64,000 nucleotides of DNA from Bordetella ansorpii (GTDB lineage Bacteria > Pseudomonadota > Gammaproteobacteria > Burkholderiales > Burkholderiaceae_B). The position numbers and the translations under genes are program-made. Location: the NCBI RefSeq assembly GCF_900078705.1, contig NZ_FKIF01000006.1, forward strand, positions 930,001 through 994,000. Reading direction: 5' to 3'. The notes beneath the pieces are model-generated. The model made no database searches. It saw only the letters and a list, made by a program, of their open reading frames with translations, and was not told the DNA's origin. Positions 1 through 7,324 of the stretch are shown here, piece after piece. How positions within the stretch are numbered: position 1 is the first letter of the stretch; every line of letters starts with the position of its first letter.

Positions 1-206
1 TGCTCGACGGTCAGCTCGCCGAACTGGCCGATCTTCGGCTTGCGGCGCTCGCCCCAGTTCGTGCGGTACTGGAGCATGAAGACCTTGCGGCCGTGGGCGG
101 TGACTTTGCAGAGAAAGCCGGGGACAATGGTATCCCGCAGTTCGTAATCCTTGCCGGTGACTTCTGCCGTATCGACAGCGGATTTGGTGAGTTTGATCTT
201 AGCCAT
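1..206 (-). CDS. Tyrosine-type site-specific integrase, N-terminal part (runs off the window)
   Basis: Only the first 68 residues are inside the window. They start MAKIKLTKSAVD and read through RDTIVPGFLCKVTAHGRK and VFMLQYR, the pattern of the arm-type DNA-binding (DUF4102) domain that opens P4-like and prophage integrases. The catalytic domain with the Arg/His/Tyr residues would lie beyond position 1. The start is supported by a consensus Shine-Dalgarno (AGGAGG, complement of 211-216) four bases upstream. The gene is read away from a tRNA-Leu fragment at 374-436, so it very probably belongs to a mobile island extending to the left. Known of the family: these enzymes integrate DNA into tRNA 3' ends. 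Inferred: it made or used the nearby attachment scar. Confidence 0.85.
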   Translation of the reverse strand, partial: MAKIKLTKSAVDTAEVTGKDYELRDTIVPGFLCKVTAHGRKVFMLQYRTNWGERRKPKIGQFGELTVE

Positions 207-373
207 GACGCCTCCTAGTTCGAGATCGAACGCAGGAACCAGCCAGGAGCCACGGCATCAGAATGTCTGCCGCAATCGGTCTGGTCTAGGCGTAAGGCTA
301 AACGGGACTAGCCTCTTGGAAAACCAAGCGCAGCAAGGCTCTGCGGGTTCCAGCGTGGTCTCATGCTAGTCTC

Positions 374-436
374 GGGACTCAATCTCAAAATCCCCCGCCG
401 CAAGGCGTGCCGGTTCGATTCCGGCCTCGGGCACCA
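374..436 (+). other. 3' part of tRNA-Leu (CAA), probable island attachment site
   Basis: Bases 384-436 match the second half of a class II leucine tRNA: anticodon loop CTCAAAA (anticodon CAA), the 3' side of the anticodon stem, a short variable arm (GCCGCAAGGC), the T arm with GGTTCGATTCC, the acceptor strand CTCGGGC and an encoded CCA. The 5' acceptor strand (GCCCGAG), D arm and most of the 5' half are not found upstream, so it cannot make a tRNA by itself. The 5' side has GGGACTCAAT followed by CTCAAAAT, as if the loop were partly duplicated by recombination. Such 3' tRNA fragments are typical att repeats left by tyrosine integrases. Confidence 0.75.
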
Positions 437-533
437 TCTGGCCTTCCCTTCAAGGCCTATAGTCAAAAAATTCGCTTTTAGATCAGCGAGTTGGCGCTGG
501 AAAAATATCCCGGCGAGTCCCATGGATTCCCGC

Positions 534-610
534 TGGGTACACCGAAGCCCGCGTTTCTGGGCTCCCTGGCGTGTACCCAGAATGCTCTCCGAATTCCTCG
601 TGGGTACACC
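534..610. repeat. Three copies of TGGGTACAC (two direct, one inverted)
   Basis: TGGGTACACC occurs at 534-543 and 601-610, and its reverse complement GTGTACCCA at 571-579. The copies lie 100 to 175 bases beyond the tRNA-Leu 3' fragment and just before an integrase remnant. Short repeated sites flanking a tRNA core are how arm-type binding sites of tyrosine integrases usually look, so that role is a reasonable inference. It is not proven by the sequence. Confidence 0.5.
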
Positions 611-687
611 CCTTTCTGAAGAGCATATGAAGCTTACGGCCAAGCAATGCGCGGTGGTCTTTACCTACGCCTGCGCCGGCCGAACGC

Positions 688-789
688 ATGACCGCCGAAG
701 CGGCGCTGGCCCGCTACCTCAAGGAAGTCACGCCCACCAAGCTGGCGTCGACCCACACTGGTGAACACAGGAAAGCGCGGGTCATCATC
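688..789 (+). pseudogene. Remnant of a second tyrosine integrase (core-binding domain)
   Basis: About 33 codons read MTAEAALARYLKEVTPTK and then RKARVI, with the composition and spacing of the SAM-like core-binding domain of tyrosine recombinases (typically a 'tl.eal.rYl.evtptk....e..r.r.l' pattern). The frame then runs into unrelated sequence, with no catalytic domain. It faces right, away from the tRNA-Leu fragment, opposite to the intact integrase start at 206. It is therefore probably left over from another element inserted at the same tRNA. Identification rests on pattern recognition of a short segment. Confidence 0.5.
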
Positions 790-897
790 CGGCATCCTGG
801 TTGCCTGTTTTCTCGACAAATCCCCAAAAAAACCCACCTTGTAAAAGACGGTCGCCCGTTGACGGTTCTCCGACCCATCACTCCGACAGGGGGATCC

Positions 898-951
898 CGA
901 TACGTCAGCATCCGCTATAGCGCGCGCTTGGCCGAGACCGGCACCGAGCCG
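898..951 (+). pseudogene. Fragment of an IS3-family transposase (OrfB, middle of the DDE domain)
   Basis: Eighteen codons read RYVSIRYSARLAETGTEP. This resembles the stretch just after the second catalytic Asp in IS3-family OrfB proteins (commonly 'GSQYVSIRYTERLAEAGI.PS'). Neither the preceding catalytic motif nor the following 'GDSYDNALAE' motif is present. The piece is on the plus strand and is too short to be functional. A complementary fragment from the beginning of the same domain lies at 10301-10381. Confidence 0.55.
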
Positions 952-1112
952 TTCCGCCACGAACGGCCGTGGTCTGCCCCATTGGCGCCATGTCGCGCGA
1001 CACGTATCGCCTCGCGGATTCCCCTCCCCCAGCACGGTACCGGTCCGCCGTCTCCACCCCAAGCCTGCCCCCAAGCGGGTCAAACATCGTCCGCCCCCTC
1101 AAGGACCGCCCG

Positions 1113-1139
1113 AAAAGTTTCTTTTATAGAAACTTTTCT
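1113..1139. promoter_or_regulatory. Perfect 11-bp inverted repeat upstream of the acyl-CoA operon
   Basis: The arms are GAAAAGTTTCT (1113-1123) and AGAAACTTTTC (1129-1139), separated by TTTAT. The symmetry and AT-richness suit an operator or promoter element. It lies about 220 bases before the operon's first gene, next to IS debris, so it could instead belong to a lost element. There is no T-tract for a plus-strand terminator beyond a few T residues. Confidence 0.4.
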
Positions 1140-1357
1140 TGGATAAAAAGCGATAAAACACACCAAACGTTGATGCAAGTGAAAATATCTCTTAGACTCG
1201 GCGGACGGGTCGAGAGGCGTTGACTACTGGCAATCGTCGGCATCGAAGACCAACGCGGGTTGCGTCCACCTCGCCTGGAAACCGCGGTGCCGGGGCACAT
1301 GCCGATCACAAAAAATGAAATCCCGGCGCCATCCGAACTTTTCAAGGGAAACCTGAC

Positions 1358-2476
1358 GTGGGAAATTGGTCGTTGAGAGATAAAGCCTGCATGGTGGGAG
1401 TCGGCACCACTGACTATGGAAGCTTCCCGGACACGGACGCTTATGGCCTTGGCGCGATTGCCCTGAACCGAGCGCTCGACGACGCGGGGCTTCGCCACGA
1501 CGAGCTCGACGGACTGATCGTGTGCAGGATCCCGTCCTATGAGCGGTTTGCAGAGATCACGCGCCTGAATCCGCAGTACTGCCACCAGATGGAAGCGCCC
1601 GGCCGCTTCTCCGGCGTGTCGCTGATGCTGGCCGCGCAAGCCCTTGCTACCGGCGCGGCGAAGAACATCGCCCTCGTCTACGCCAACAACGGGCGGTCGG
1701 CAGGCGCCACCTATGGCGGCAACGAAAGTGCGTTGTGGGCGCCCTGGGGATTCACCTCGCCTGGCGCATCCCACGCGATGATGTTCCGGCGACACATGGA
1801 GCAGTTTGGAACGTCGTCGGAAGACTTGGCGCACATCGCGATGGCCATGCGCAGGCATGCCACCTTAAACCCGCAAGCCGTGCGGCGCGACCCCATGACG
1901 GTGGCCGATCATCAAAACTCCCGGTACGTGTGCGACCCGCTACGCCTGTACGACTATTGCCAAATCAATGATGGAGGGGTCGCCTGGATCATGACGACGG
2001 CAGACCGGGCGAAGGACCTGCCCAAACGTCCGGTTTATGTATCCGGCTTCGCACGCCAAGACGCGTTCACACACGCCTCGCTGCCGCCCGACGACTATTG
2101 GTATCCAGAACTTCAAGAGGTATCCCGCCTGGTCTACCAGCGTGCCGGTATCGATCGCGAAGCCATCGACGGTCTGATGATCTACGACAACTTCACGCCC
2201 ACGGTGCTGTTTTCGCTGGAAGGGATGGGATTCTGCGATCAAGGCGAGGGAGGCGCGTTCGTACGCGACGGAATGCTCGAACTCGGCATCGGGCGGTGGC
2301 CCACCAACACGTCAGGCGGCCACCTTTCGGAAAGCTATATGCAAGGCTGGGCACTAATAGCCGAGATGGTGCGGCAACTGCGAGGGGAGTGTGATGATCG
2401 CCAGATTCCCGACTGCCAAGCCCTCCAGTACATCTGCGCCACCAACATCGCGCACTCGATCATTCTGAGGAACTAG
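1358..2476 (+). CDS. Thiolase-fold protein, possible acyl-CoA aldolase partnered with DUF35
   Basis: The 372-residue protein has the thiolase fold signature of the SCP-2/acetyl-CoA acetyltransferase-like group: N-terminal MVGVGTTDYG near residues 12-21, and a C-terminal NTSGGHLSESYMQGW region near 316-330 matching the thiolase 'N..GG....GHP.GA' loop. The segment where true thiolases carry the nucleophilic Cys reads EAPGRFSGVS (residues 79-88) with no Cys, so Claisen condensation or thiolysis is unlikely. Family knowledge: Cys-less thiolase-like proteins paired with DUF35 proteins, such as Ltp2/ChsH2 in steroid degradation, are retro-aldolases. The next gene is a DUF35 protein five bases away, so an aldolase role is a fair inference. 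Translation starts at GTG 1358 after AAGGGAA; the first downstream ATG (1391) would cut conserved sequence. It is the first gene of an operon running to 8299. Confidence 0.8.
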   Translation: MGNWSLRDKACMVGVGTTDYGSFPDTDAYGLGAIALNRALDDAGLRHDELDGLIVCRIPSYERFAEITRLNPQYCHQMEAPGRFSGVSLMLAAQALATGAAKNIALVYANNGRSAGATYGGNESALWAPWGFTSPGASHAMMFRRHMEQFGTSSEDLAHIAMAMRRHATLNPQAVRRDPMTVADHQNSRYVCDPLRLYDYCQINDGGVAWIMTTADRAKDLPKRPVYVSGFARQDAFTHASLPPDDYWYPELQEVSRLVYQRAGIDREAIDGLMIYDNFTPTVLFSLEGMGFCDQGEGGAFVRDGMLELGIGRWPTNTSGGHLSESYMQGWALIAEMVRQLRGECDDRQIPDCQALQYICATNIAHSIILRN

Positions 2477-2481
2477 CAGCC

Positions 2482-2898
2482 ATGTCTTACGATAAACCCA
2501 TGCCCCTGATCGACGTCTGGAACCGTCCTTTCTGGGAGGCCTGCCGCGAGGGCCGGCTTATCGCTCAGAAGTGCCTGCAGAGCGGCGAAGTCTGGTTTCC
2601 CCCCGCCCCGATATCGCCGGTCAGCCGTACCGAGCAATGGGAGTGGGTGCATCTATCGGGCATGGGACGGGTGGCGTCCTGGGTTGTCTTTCACAAAGGC
2701 TACTTCAAGGGATTTTCCGCCGAGCTCCCTTACGTCGTCGCTCAGATCGACCTGCAGGAAGGGCCGAGCCTGTTGTCCAACCTGATTGACGTGGAAGCAT
2801 CCGAGATAACCACGGGGATGCCAGTCGAAGTGGTGTTCCAGAATGCTGCCGAGGGCATGCTTATCCCCTGCTTCAAAAAAAGGAAAGATGCGGCATGA
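2482..2898 (+). CDS. DUF35 OB-fold protein, partner of the thiolase-fold protein
   Basis: The 138-residue protein begins with a helix carrying WNRPFWEACREGRLIAQKC. A region where DUF35 proteins have a four-Cys zinc ribbon follows, then an OB-fold with GRVASWVVFHKGYFKGF and PYVVAQIDLQEGP. Only one Cys (in AQKCLQSGEVWFPP) remains of the expected CxxC...CxxC set, so zinc is probably not bound. DUF35 proteins bind acyl-CoA and complete the active site of thiolase-like or aldolase partners. The gene follows the thiolase-fold gene by five bases and its stop overlaps the next start (ATGA), so the three genes are translationally coupled. The catalysed step cannot be read from the sequence. Confidence 0.75.
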   Translation: MSYDKPMPLIDVWNRPFWEACREGRLIAQKCLQSGEVWFPPAPISPVSRTEQWEWVHLSGMGRVASWVVFHKGYFKGFSAELPYVVAQIDLQEGPSLLSNLIDVEASEITTGMPVEVVFQNAAEGMLIPCFKKRKDAA

Positions 2899-3698
2899 GC
2901 ACATCGGCAAAGACTTCGACGGTGGTGGTGGAGGTCGCCGGCCAGGTGGCCACGATCCGGATCAATCGCGCGGACAAGCGCAATGCTGTCGACCAAAGCA
3001 CCCGTCTGGCACTGCTCAGGGCCTTCGACAGCATTCTCGGTCGCTGCACGGCTGTCGTTCTGACCGGTACGGGGAGCGCCTTCTGCGCAGGCGTGGATCT
3101 CAAAGAATCACACGCCATGCGGGAGGCTGGCATGACGCCGGACCCGGCGGCGAGCTGGGAGAAGGTAAACCTGGCCATTCGCGAACATCCTGCGATATTC
3201 ATCGCAGCGGTGAACGGAATTGCGCTGGGAGGCGGCTCGACATTGATCAATGTCTGCGACCTTGCCGTCGCTGCGGAAGATGCACAGATCGGCATGCCGG
3301 AGATCGGCTTTGCCATGTATCCGAAGCTCGCCGGTCCGGCAGGACAGAAAGCGTTGTCTCGCAAGCGTGCTGCCTGGATGATCCTGACGGGCCAGCGTAT
3401 ATCCGGACGAACGGCCGAGTCCTGGGGCATGGTCAATATCTGCTGCCCGGCCGCCGAGGTCCTGGCGCAAGCCCACGCCCTGGCCGAGCAGGTTGCCCGC
3501 TTCGACCCCTTTGCGCTGGCCGAGAGCAAGCGTGCGCTGGACTACATCCCGGATGTCGTCAGCGACTGGAAGCAGATGTTCGACTACGGCGAGAAGGTCA
3601 ACGCCGTCATCCGGGGTGGCACATCGGCGCAACGCGCGGGAATGTCTCGCTTCTTCGAAGGCGAGCGAAATCCCGGCCAGGGGCAAGGACAGGCCTGA
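2895..3698 (+). CDS. Enoyl-CoA hydratase/isomerase (crotonase) family protein
   Basis: The 267-residue crotonase-fold protein has both oxyanion-hole segments: GSAFCAGVDLKE near residues 60-72 and NGIALGGGSTLINVCD near 106-121. In mitochondrial enoyl-CoA hydratase two Glu residues hold the water. The first is kept here (MPEIGF, about residue 136). The second position, before ILTGQRI, is Trp instead of Glu (KRAAWMILTGQRI). The enzyme may therefore be an isomerase, decarboxylase or C-C hydrolase rather than a plain hydratase. Its ATG overlaps the DUF35 stop, and its TGA overlaps the ATG of the CoA-transferase (TGATG at 3696-3700), so it is a coupled member of the operon. Confidence 0.85.
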   Translation: MSTSAKTSTVVVEVAGQVATIRINRADKRNAVDQSTRLALLRAFDSILGRCTAVVLTGTGSAFCAGVDLKESHAMREAGMTPDPAASWEKVNLAIREHPAIFIAAVNGIALGGGSTLINVCDLAVAAEDAQIGMPEIGFAMYPKLAGPAGQKALSRKRAAWMILTGQRISGRTAESWGMVNICCPAAEVLAQAHALAEQVARFDPFALAESKRALDYIPDVVSDWKQMFDYGEKVNAVIRGGTSAQRAGMSRFFEGERNPGQGQGQA

Positions 3699-5908
3699 TG
3701 CGCCCTTTGACAGACATGCTGGTAATAGAGCAGTTCAAGCCCGACAGCCCGGAGGCGCTCCGCCTCGCCTTGGCCATGGCGGGCAGGATCCTGTCGGATT
3801 TTGGCGCCACGGTGCTGCGAATTCAGCCGCGCGACCAGCCCGTCTTCATGCCGGCGCTGAATACCGAAGACGGCATCACGAGTTCCCACGAGGAAGCTTT
3901 CCTGAATGCGGGAAAGCCCAGGGTCCTCGCAAGCGACGACGCGCTTGCGATGCGCGCAGACATCGTCCTGACAGACGACGACACGCTGGATCGTGCCCAC
4001 GCGGACCAGATCGTCGTTCTCGTGAAGTCGGTCCCGGGCGGCCACGCCCTGGAAGGCAAGCGCGTGAGCGAGTTGTGCCTCATGGCGCAGTCCGGGCTTC
4101 TCGACATGGTGGGCGAGCCCGACCGGGAGCCGCTGATGCTGGCGGGTCACCAGCCTGCCTACGCGGCTGGGCTAGCGGCCTTTGCGGCCACGGCGGCAGG
4201 TATCGCGGCGCGTCAGAGCGGCCTCGGTGGCGATATATATACGGTCTGCGCGCTAGATGTATTGGCCTGGATCAACTGGAAGAGTCTCGCAAGCCATCTT
4301 ATCGGCGAGAGCGGGTCGTGCTCGCGCGAAGGCCCGAGTACGGAGTGGCCCGTCCTGCCATGCCGTGATGGATGGGTGGTGCTTGCGTTCACACGTTCCG
4401 ATTGGCATCGCGTCGTCGACATGGTCGGCGTGGAACGGCTTCGAAGTCCGGAGTTCGAAACCGGGGCGGGACGTGCGGCGAGACGAGCCGAGTACATTCG
4501 GATTCTGCGGGAATGGTCCTATGCGATGACGCGGGCCGAGATTCAACTGGCAGCCACCACCTTCGGATTGCCGGTCGCCGTCGTGCTCGATGCGCACGAA
4601 GTGATATCGGATCCGCACAACGTCGCTCGTGGCGTCTTCGAGAAAGACCAGGAACCTGGTGCATTGGCGCAACCCGTTTTGCCGCTGCGCTGGAATGGCG
4701 AACGATTCCTGCGGCGTACTCGGCCGGAGAACGCATCGGCGCTGGACACGCGCTGCGCGCCAGCGACGGCGCCCTCCGTGAAACAGTCGTCTCCGGATGA
4801 GCTTCCCTTGTCCGGATTTCGCGTGCTCGACCTCGGGATATTGACCGCCGGAGCCGGCACCTCGGCGTTGTTGGCCGATGCCGGAGCCCACGTCATCAAG
4901 GTGGAATCTTCCAGGCATCCGGATCCCTTTCGCGGCTGGTCCGATGTCTCGGCCGATGAAGCACGCACGTCCATCTTCTCGTTCTCCAACCGGAACAAGG
5001 ACGGCGTCGAGCTCGATCTCAAGAGTGCGGAAGGTCGAGAGACCTTCTTGAGACTGGTCGAGCGCAGTGACATCGTGGTCGAAAACTTCAGGCGGGGCGT
5101 GCTGGAAAATCTCGGGCTTTCATTCGAGACATTGCGCCAGCGTAACCCGGCCATTGTGCTCGCCTCCATCTCCAGCCAGGGCGAAACCGGACCGGATAGC
5201 AAGAAGCCGTCATACGGCTCGACCCTGGAAGCCCTCAGTGGCATGGCGTCCGCTTGCGGATACGCGGGCGAAGGGCCTCAAGTGTCCGGTCGAAACGTGA
5301 ACTATCCAGACCAGGTGGTCAGCCTTTTCGCAATGGGAGCCGTCACGCTCGCAGCGTTGAGCGCCCGGCGCAACGGTGTGGGCGTGCACCTCGATATTCC
5401 GCAGCGCGACGTCGCGTCGTTTCTGATCGGCGATCGCCTTATGGCGGCACAAGCGGCACGAACATCCGCTGCTACGCGATCCGGCAATTCGAGCCTCTCC
5501 GGCCATCTCCAGGGCTGCTTCAAGAGCGTCGATGGCCAGTGGATCGCCGTCACCGTGCCTGACGGGTCCATACGCAACGGCCTGGCCGGCTTGCTCGGCT
5601 CGAGCGACGTCGACGAAAAGACCTTGCGAAGCTGGATCGCGTCCAAACCGTCCGCCGATGCTCTCGCCACCCTGCAGCAGCTTGGCGCGTCGGCCGCGAC
5701 AGTCGCGAACAACGCGGCGGTCTGTGAAGCCTTGGCGGGCACTACCGCCTCTGCGCTGTCGAGAGCTCCTAATGAAGAGTTGCTGAAGGGATTCCCCTTC
5801 CAGTCGGCGAGGACGCCGTTCGTCGTGCGCAAACTCGCCCCGCGACTGGGGGAGGACACCGCCACGGTACTGCACAACGTGCTGGGCGAATCGGCTCGCG
5901 GTGTCTAG
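3698..5908 (+). CDS. Tandem-domain class III (CaiB/BaiF) CoA-transferase
   Basis: The 736-residue protein is about twice the usual CaiB/BaiF length (near 400) and contains two copies of the fold. The C-terminal copy (from about residue 370) begins LSGFRVLDLG and has VIKVE, NRNKDGVELDLKS, DIVVENFRRGVLENLGL and YGSTLEALSGM. A likely catalytic Asp lies in NYPDQVV (about residue 538). The N-terminal copy (1-345) is recognisable (MRPLTDMLVIEQF, GRILSDFGATVLRIQP, SGLLDMVGEPDREP), but the matching position reads GHQPAYAAG, without Asp, so it is probably structural. Class III enzymes move CoA between carboxylic acids. In this operon it would activate the substrate. The ATG at 3698 overlaps the preceding TGA; the frame is open further upstream but that part lies inside the crotonase gene. 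Confidence 0.85.
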   Translation: MRPLTDMLVIEQFKPDSPEALRLALAMAGRILSDFGATVLRIQPRDQPVFMPALNTEDGITSSHEEAFLNAGKPRVLASDDALAMRADIVLTDDDTLDRAHADQIVVLVKSVPGGHALEGKRVSELCLMAQSGLLDMVGEPDREPLMLAGHQPAYAAGLAAFAATAAGIAARQSGLGGDIYTVCALDVLAWINWKSLASHLIGESGSCSREGPSTEWPVLPCRDGWVVLAFTRSDWHRVVDMVGVERLRSPEFETGAGRAARRAEYIRILREWSYAMTRAEIQLAATTFGLPVAVVLDAHEVISDPHNVARGVFEKDQEPGALAQPVLPLRWNGERFLRRTRPENASALDTRCAPATAPSVKQSSPDELPLSGFRVLDLGILTAGAGTSALLADAGAHVIKVESSRHPDPFRGWSDVSADEARTSIFSFSNRNKDGVELDLKSAEGRETFLRLVERSDIVVENFRRGVLENLGLSFETLRQRNPAIVLASISSQGETGPDSKKPSYGSTLEALSGMASACGYAGEGPQVSGRNVNYPDQVVSLFAMGAVTLAALSARRNGVGVHLDIPQRDVASFLIGDRLMAAQAARTSAATRSGNSSLSGHLQGCFKSVDGQWIAVTVPDGSIRNGLAGLLGSSDVDEKTLRSWIASKPSADALATLQQLGASAATVANNAAVCEALAGTTASALSRAPNEELLKGFPFQSARTPFVVRKLAPRLGEDTATVLHNVLGESARGV

Positions 5909-5966
5909 CAGACCCGGCCGGCGGCTCGAACCAAGACAAAACACGACCTCATGGAGGAGACAACTC

Positions 5967-7145
5967 GTGGAACAGATCTCAACACCCTACACCTACTATC
6001 GTGGTGGCACGAGCAAGGCCGCGATTGTGCTGCGAAGCGATCTTCCCGTCGAGGACGAAGCGCAACTCGAAGCATGGATACTGGCGATCTACGGTTCACC
6101 AGACCGTCGCCAGATCGACGGCATTGGCGGGGCCGACATTTTGACCAGCAAGTTCGCGGTGGTGGGCCCGTCCACACGTCCCGACGCGGATGTGGACTAC
6201 ACCTTCTACCAGGTCGACATCCTGACTGCAGCCGTACACCGGGGATTGAACTGCGGCAATATCTCTGCCGCCATCGGCCCCTTCGCCATTGACAGCGGCC
6301 TAGTGCAGGCAACCGATCCGGTGACGCCAGTGCGGATCCACGCCACCAATTTCGGCAGGGTCATACATGCGCTCGTGCCGACGCTCAACGGCCGCGCCCG
6401 CGTCAGCGGCGACACGAAGATCGACGGCGTGCCGGGAACGGGTGCCGCCATCGAGCTTGATTTCCGCGATACGGTCGGAGGCCTCACGGGCGCGCTTCTC
6501 CCCACTGGAAATGTCGTCGACCTAATCGCAGTCGATGGGGTCGGGTTGGTGGAGATGAGCATCGTCGATCTCGCGAATCTCGTTTGCTACGTGCGCGCCG
6601 AGACGCTGGGGCTGGAAGGAACCGAGGATCCGGTCGCCTTGGCTGGGGATGCCGCGTTGATGGAGCGTTGCGAGCGCATACGCCTGGCTGTCGCGGCCCA
6701 ACTGGGCATCGCGCCCGACTTCGAAACCGCGCTCGCCAAGCCACCCGCCACGCCGTGGCTGGGCATCGTGTCGCCACCGAAGGCGTGGCGCAACTTCGCT
6801 ACGGGTGCACAGCATCCCGCAGACGCCTGCGACCTGGCCGCACGCCTGTTCACTCGACGCAACATCCACAAAGCCTATCCAGGGACAGGCACCGCATGCC
6901 TGGGCGTTGCGGCGGCCATTCCCGGAACCATTCCAAACCAGATCGCGCCGTCAGCGCAGCGCGAAGCCAGCGTGCTGCGTATCGGACATCCATGCGGCGT
7001 CATTACGGTGAAGGCGGATGTGCAACGCGCCGAAGACGGTGCGTTGCACATCGGTCAAGCGAGCTTCACCAGAACGGCGCGGCGAATCGCCGACGGTAAC
7101 GTGTACGCCGCCGTGGACCGCCTTGCCTGGCTATCGGGAAGCTAG
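5967..7145 (+). CDS. PrpF-family isomerase (methylaconitate/oxalomesaconate type)
   Basis: The 392-residue protein belongs to the PrpF family (diaminopimelate-epimerase-like fold), with the hallmark YYRGGTSKA near the N-terminus, DRRQIDGIGGADILTSK and NCGNISAAIGPFAI. Characterised relatives catalyse allylic isomerisation of unsaturated tricarboxylates: 2-methylaconitate in the methylcitrate cycle and 4-oxalomesaconate in gallate degradation. I chose the GTG at 5967, which has GGAGGAG (5953-5959) seven bases upstream. An ATG at 5901 would overlap the CoA-transferase and add 22 residues not typical of the family. It sits without AcnD, prpC or gallate genes, among acyl-CoA enzymes and a carboxylate receptor. 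Its substrate here is therefore open, but an unsaturated di- or tricarboxylate is likely. Confidence 0.85.
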   Translation: MEQISTPYTYYRGGTSKAAIVLRSDLPVEDEAQLEAWILAIYGSPDRRQIDGIGGADILTSKFAVVGPSTRPDADVDYTFYQVDILTAAVHRGLNCGNISAAIGPFAIDSGLVQATDPVTPVRIHATNFGRVIHALVPTLNGRARVSGDTKIDGVPGTGAAIELDFRDTVGGLTGALLPTGNVVDLIAVDGVGLVEMSIVDLANLVCYVRAETLGLEGTEDPVALAGDAALMERCERIRLAVAAQLGIAPDFETALAKPPATPWLGIVSPPKAWRNFATGAQHPADACDLAARLFTRRNIHKAYPGTGTACLGVAAAIPGTIPNQIAPSAQREASVLRIGHPCGVITVKADVQRAEDGALHIGQASFTRTARRIADGNVYAAVDRLAWLSGS

Positions 7146-7324
7146 ACGCCCGATCGTTCATCTCAAGGCGAACGACAAACCAAGGACTCGCGCCCAGCAG
7201 CGCCGCATCAGTCTAGCAGTGGCGGTTCTCGCCGCCGGCGCTGAGAACAGGCTCCGGGGCAACGTTTTATTAACTGAAGAGAAACACGAGTTTCCAGGTC
7301 TTTCCAATCAAAGGAGGCAGTCAA

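Larger units (their letters stand above)
437..1357. other. Gene-poor junction with mobile-element debris
   Basis: No intact gene is visible here on either strand. The stretch contains three TGGGTACAC motifs (534-610), a piece of a decayed integrase (688-789), a piece of an IS3-family transposase (898-951) and a perfect palindrome (1113-1139). The remaining open frames lack recognisable domains and I treat them as chance. The last 200 bases should hold the promoter of the acyl-CoA operon that begins at 1358, but I cannot point to convincing -35 and -10 boxes. Confidence 0.6.

Noticed and set aside
374-436. Functional tRNA-Leu gene
   Set aside because: The 5' acceptor strand, D arm and half the anticodon stem partner are missing, so it is only a 3' fragment.
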